Origin: Adiantum capillus-veneris
Taxonomy: Eukaryota > Streptophyta > Polypodiopsida > Polypodiales > Pteridaceae
Length of the DNA stretch: 64,000 nt
Assembly (NCBI GenBank): GCA_014529385.2
Contig: CM043945.1
Location: forward strand, 147,928,241 to 147,992,240
Direction of reading: 5' to 3'
Made by a program: the position numbers and the translations under genes. The number at the start of each line of letters is the position of its first letter. The stretch's first letter is position 1. Of this stretch, positions 61,277-64,000 are shown in pieces. The notes beneath the pieces are model-generated. The model was not told the DNA's origin. It saw nothing but the letters and a program-made list of their open reading frames with translations, and made no database searches.

Positions 61277-62897
61277 TGTAATGAAATTGGTCTATTTAAT
61301 TTGAGAGTAGCGGAAATTAATGAGAGCACTTTTGAGAAATGACTTTGTGAGCATAGCGGGTGAACATAATTGAAGATAGCAACATAATCATAGCAATTAG
61401 TTAACTTGGCATGAACAATACTTTTGCAAGAGAGAGAATTTAGAGAACATGACAACAGTTGAGGACCGGATTTATGTGGAGCCGGTCCCCCCTCCAATAG
61501 GAATTTGTATTATGATTTCTCCCATTAAGAGAGACTTGTTACAATACAATCTTTGTGTTCCTTGTGACCTAGGTGATGCAATGAAGATGGAAAGCTTCAT
61601 GCATCACAAACATAACATAAACTTGAAGAAAGCTTTAACTATCCCAAGCCTCAGTCCCAAGAACTCAAACACCTTTGAAGGTGGAGAGAGCTAGCAGAGA
61701 ATGAGGGTAGGGAAGAGGAAGAAGAAACATTTCGTAGGAGAAAGAATTAGTTCCTCACTTATCATAACTCTTGTTGCTAGCATACCTAATAGCATAGTAA
61801 TGAAGAAGAAGGAGATGGCAAGCTTGAGCATTGAAGCATGGCTCTTGGTTGGATTTTGCACTCCATATCCAAGAGTGTTGGTGTAGGCTCTCAACCTCTA
61901 CTTGCTTGGACAAGGAGAGGGAGCTCTTGGAATTTGCATAGCACACAATGAGAGTGTTTGTGAGTGTGTGTGGGTGAGTATACCCCCTAAGCAACCCCCT
62001 AGCTTGCTTGGGTCGACCCTCCCTTGTAGCTCATGCTTGAAGCTCATTGGATCCCTCCAGGCCTAGCCAATCACAAGTAGGAGGCAGTACAAGCAGCAAG
62101 GGTAGCCTTGAGACAAGTGTCTCCCTTTCCTTTTTTAGAGAGAGGTCTAGATAAATGCTAAATCAATTAATTAAATCTCCTAAATTATTATTGGACCCCT
62201 TGGGTGGCCAACCAATAGGCTTCAGGCACACCATGAGGGCAACATGAGGAGGAACTTGACAAGTGTCCCTTTTGCTTTCTTTGTACCATGCATACCTTGT
62301 GTGAGTGTGTGGGTGTTCTCTCTCATCCCCCCTCATGTAGGGCTCACCCCATCCTTGTAGGGATTGAATCTTTGACTTTTTGACACCTCAAGCCCCTCAT
62401 CCATAGGCACAATCTTGGCTCATAAGCACTTTAATCTTGGGTTGGGTTCTCACCTCAAGTGCAACCCTAGCATCTCAAGCATGTCAAGCACCTCAAGCAT
62501 ATCAATAATTAAGCATCTCAAGAACCTCAATCATCAAGCACCTCAAGAATCTTAGTCATCAAGCATGACAAGCAGGACAAGCACCTCGAGCTGGGTCAGG
62601 TTCCCGCGCCTCAAGCCCAGCCCTAGCTTACCTAAGGTCAAAGGCATTTTACACACATTATTGGAGGTCTTCAATGAAGCTAACCCTAAGGTCTTATGAT
62701 CCATTTGTTAGCCTTGCTCTTTGATAGACCATCTCTCATTTGGGCCTCTTTACCATTGGACCCGTGTTGAGATAGATCTATAAGCACATGTCTATATCTT
62801 AACACTTGTTCCCGTTTATTCTCCCACATTAAGTGATCAATTTAATATGAGAAAATCATTTGGGTTGGTTAGATATTAGATATTAGATTTTATGACA
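61277..62897 (-). repeat. 5' LTR of the Gypsy element
   Basis: 1,621 bp, same ends as the 3' LTR. Both copies hold an 81-codon plus-strand (antisense) frame (61,449-61,694; 54,246-54,491) differing at few residues; it has no recognisable motif and is probably incidental. Confidence 0.93.
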
Positions 62898-62902
62898 CAA
62901 GG
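62898..62902. repeat. Target-site duplication CAAGG, right copy
   Basis: Matches 54,069-54,073; the pre-insertion site reads AAACAAGGTTGGG. Confidence 0.9.
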
Positions 62903-63440
62903 TTGGGAACTCATTGACTGGCCAATGGAGGTGGGAGGCTCATGCTCAATAAGGTGTGAGTGTGTGTTGTTGTTGTTGTTCTTAGACTAATACACAATAG
63001 AACATAACAGTTCAAAAGACAACTGGCTTTAGACAAAGGACAATGATTAGCACAAAAAAACTCAGTCTTTGATTCATTTTTGTACATCATAGTGAGAATG
63101 ATGTATCATTCTAGTGTTTTGTATATAAAATAGTCAAGAACAATTAATTCTAAAGTGAAAGAGGCCAGGTTCGACAATGATGTTGTACAACAGGTAAGCC
63201 AAAAACATCTTAAGTAAAGATAGAGTCCTCACTTGCATCCATATAAACAAGAAAACACATTTGTTAGCCTTGAATACGTATTACAGGAGGTGTCAACGAA
63301 TCTATCAGTTGTTATCCATGTCCTACTGAAAACCTTTTTAACTTATACCTACCATACACCTAGTGTTAAATATCGGCAAGTGTCCATTCTCAGAATAGTA
63401 ATCCACATATGAAACTGACATGTGTGTGTGTGTGTGTGAC

Positions 63441-63815
63441 CAACTCGCTAACAATTCCCCTCTTACTGAGACTCAGATCCCTCAATTACTCCCTGCTCGC
63501 ACTGTGTTACAACATAATGATGAGAGAAAATTGGCCAAATGGTAGACTAGAGCTTTCCAACTAGTTTTACTAATAAAGGTTGTGCTGCTAAACAAGTTTT
63601 CCAACATTTACATCATTCTAGACAACAGTCTCAACCTATCCAGTGAGTTACAACTATTATCAAGGGAGTGGACCTCCTCCTTACAGAAGCTGGTTCAAGC
63701 CATGCACTCTCATTATGACAAGATCTTTGAGGATCTTGTACCTCCCATCCAAGAAGCTCGCCAAGTGCATCACTTGTTTCTATCGCATGTTACTCCTATT
63801 CTTTTGATGCAGTAA
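63441..63815 (+). pseudogene. Unrecognised short reading frame with one stop
   Basis: The plus strand from 63,441 reads QLANNSPLTETQIPQLLPAR and ERKLAKW, then TAG. It continues in phase through NIYIILDNSLNLSSELQLLS and QAMHSHYDKIFEDLVPPIQE to a stop at 63,815. The composition is protein-like and helical, but no family is recognised. It is preceded by a short (TG)n tract at about 63,419-63,438. The rest of 62,903-64,000 shows no gene. Confidence 0.3.
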
Positions 63816-64000
63816 GCTCAAAACTTGGAAGTTGTTTTCACTCAGATGGAATTGTATGCTAGCTTGTTGATTTGATACTTTTTTTTGTCTTATGTGATTA
63901 CCTAAAGCTGCCATTGTTGATCATGATGAATACGGTCTGGGAATAGCAGGCACTGCCCTCCTCTTGGAAAGAAGGCTTGCTTAAGTTGATACCCAAGCAT

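Larger units (their letters stand above)
54074..62897 (-). mobile_element. Complete chromodomain-type Ty3/Gypsy element
   Basis: An 8,824-bp element in minus orientation: 5' LTR 61,277-62,897, PBS 61,264-61,275, broken gag-pol 56,056-60,873, polypurine tract about 55,697-55,712, 3' LTR 54,074-55,696, flanked by CAAGG. PR-RT-RH-IN order plus a C-terminal chromodomain-like segment place it among chromoviruses. It lies 74 bp upstream of an RLCK exon, apparently in an intron. Confidence 0.93.

Overview
This is nuclear DNA from a land plant with a large, repeat-rich genome. The evidence is plant-type Ty1/Copia and Ty3/Gypsy retroelements with tRNA-iMet primer sites, a plant LINE, a BED/hAT transposase, GT-AG introns, long GA/CT and CA microsatellites, and two exons of a plant receptor-like cytoplasmic kinase. 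A fern or other seed-free vascular plant is possible, but that is only a guess. No intact host gene, rRNA or tRNA gene was found.

Layout. 1-2.3 kb: decayed gag-protease of a minus-strand LTR element. 3.1-3.65 kb: three copies of a ~178-bp inverted-repeat unit. 4.3-7.2 kb: Copia gag and LTR pieces, a Gypsy integrase tail and an LTR/PBS relic. 7.7-12.07 kb: minus-strand Copia element with one LTR, gag-PR-IN-RT-RH in broken frames, and a 286-bp MITE inside RNase H. 12.07-15.3 kb: a palindromic satellite (arms CCTATGGCC and GGCCATAGG). 15.6-18.06 kb: a broken transposase-like gene. 18.3-23.6 kb: Gypsy relics.

23.65-31.38 kb is the most unusual object: an apparent ~7.7-kb hAT-type DNA transposon inside a decayed gag. 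On the plus strand it carries a protein-kinase gene with all core catalytic motifs, then a broken accessory gene with a coiled-coil-like tail. On the minus strand it carries a BED-DUF659-hAT transposase. Hairpin repeats lie under both ends in opposite orientation. Kinase and transposase are each interrupted by one in-frame stop that a single C-to-T change would explain.

31.6-34.7 kb: more retroelement relics. 34.7-46.5 kb: two further arrangements of the palindromic satellite. Between and beside them lie a decayed intron-containing gene of unknown family (37.2-39.4 kb) and an FCP1/NIF-like phosphatase pseudogene (43.1-44.4 kb). 47.2-49.1 kb: a Gypsy RT relic and a LINE relic. 52.86-53.01 kb: a foldback hairpin.

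53.58-54.0 kb: the last two exons of a receptor-like cytoplasmic kinase (minus strand). Just upstream, in what looks like its intron, sits a structurally complete chromodomain-type Gypsy element (54,074-62,897) with 1.62-kb LTRs, a CAAGG target duplication, a tRNA-iMet PBS and a polypurine tract; its polyprotein is already broken. The final ~1.1 kb holds an unrecognised short reading frame.
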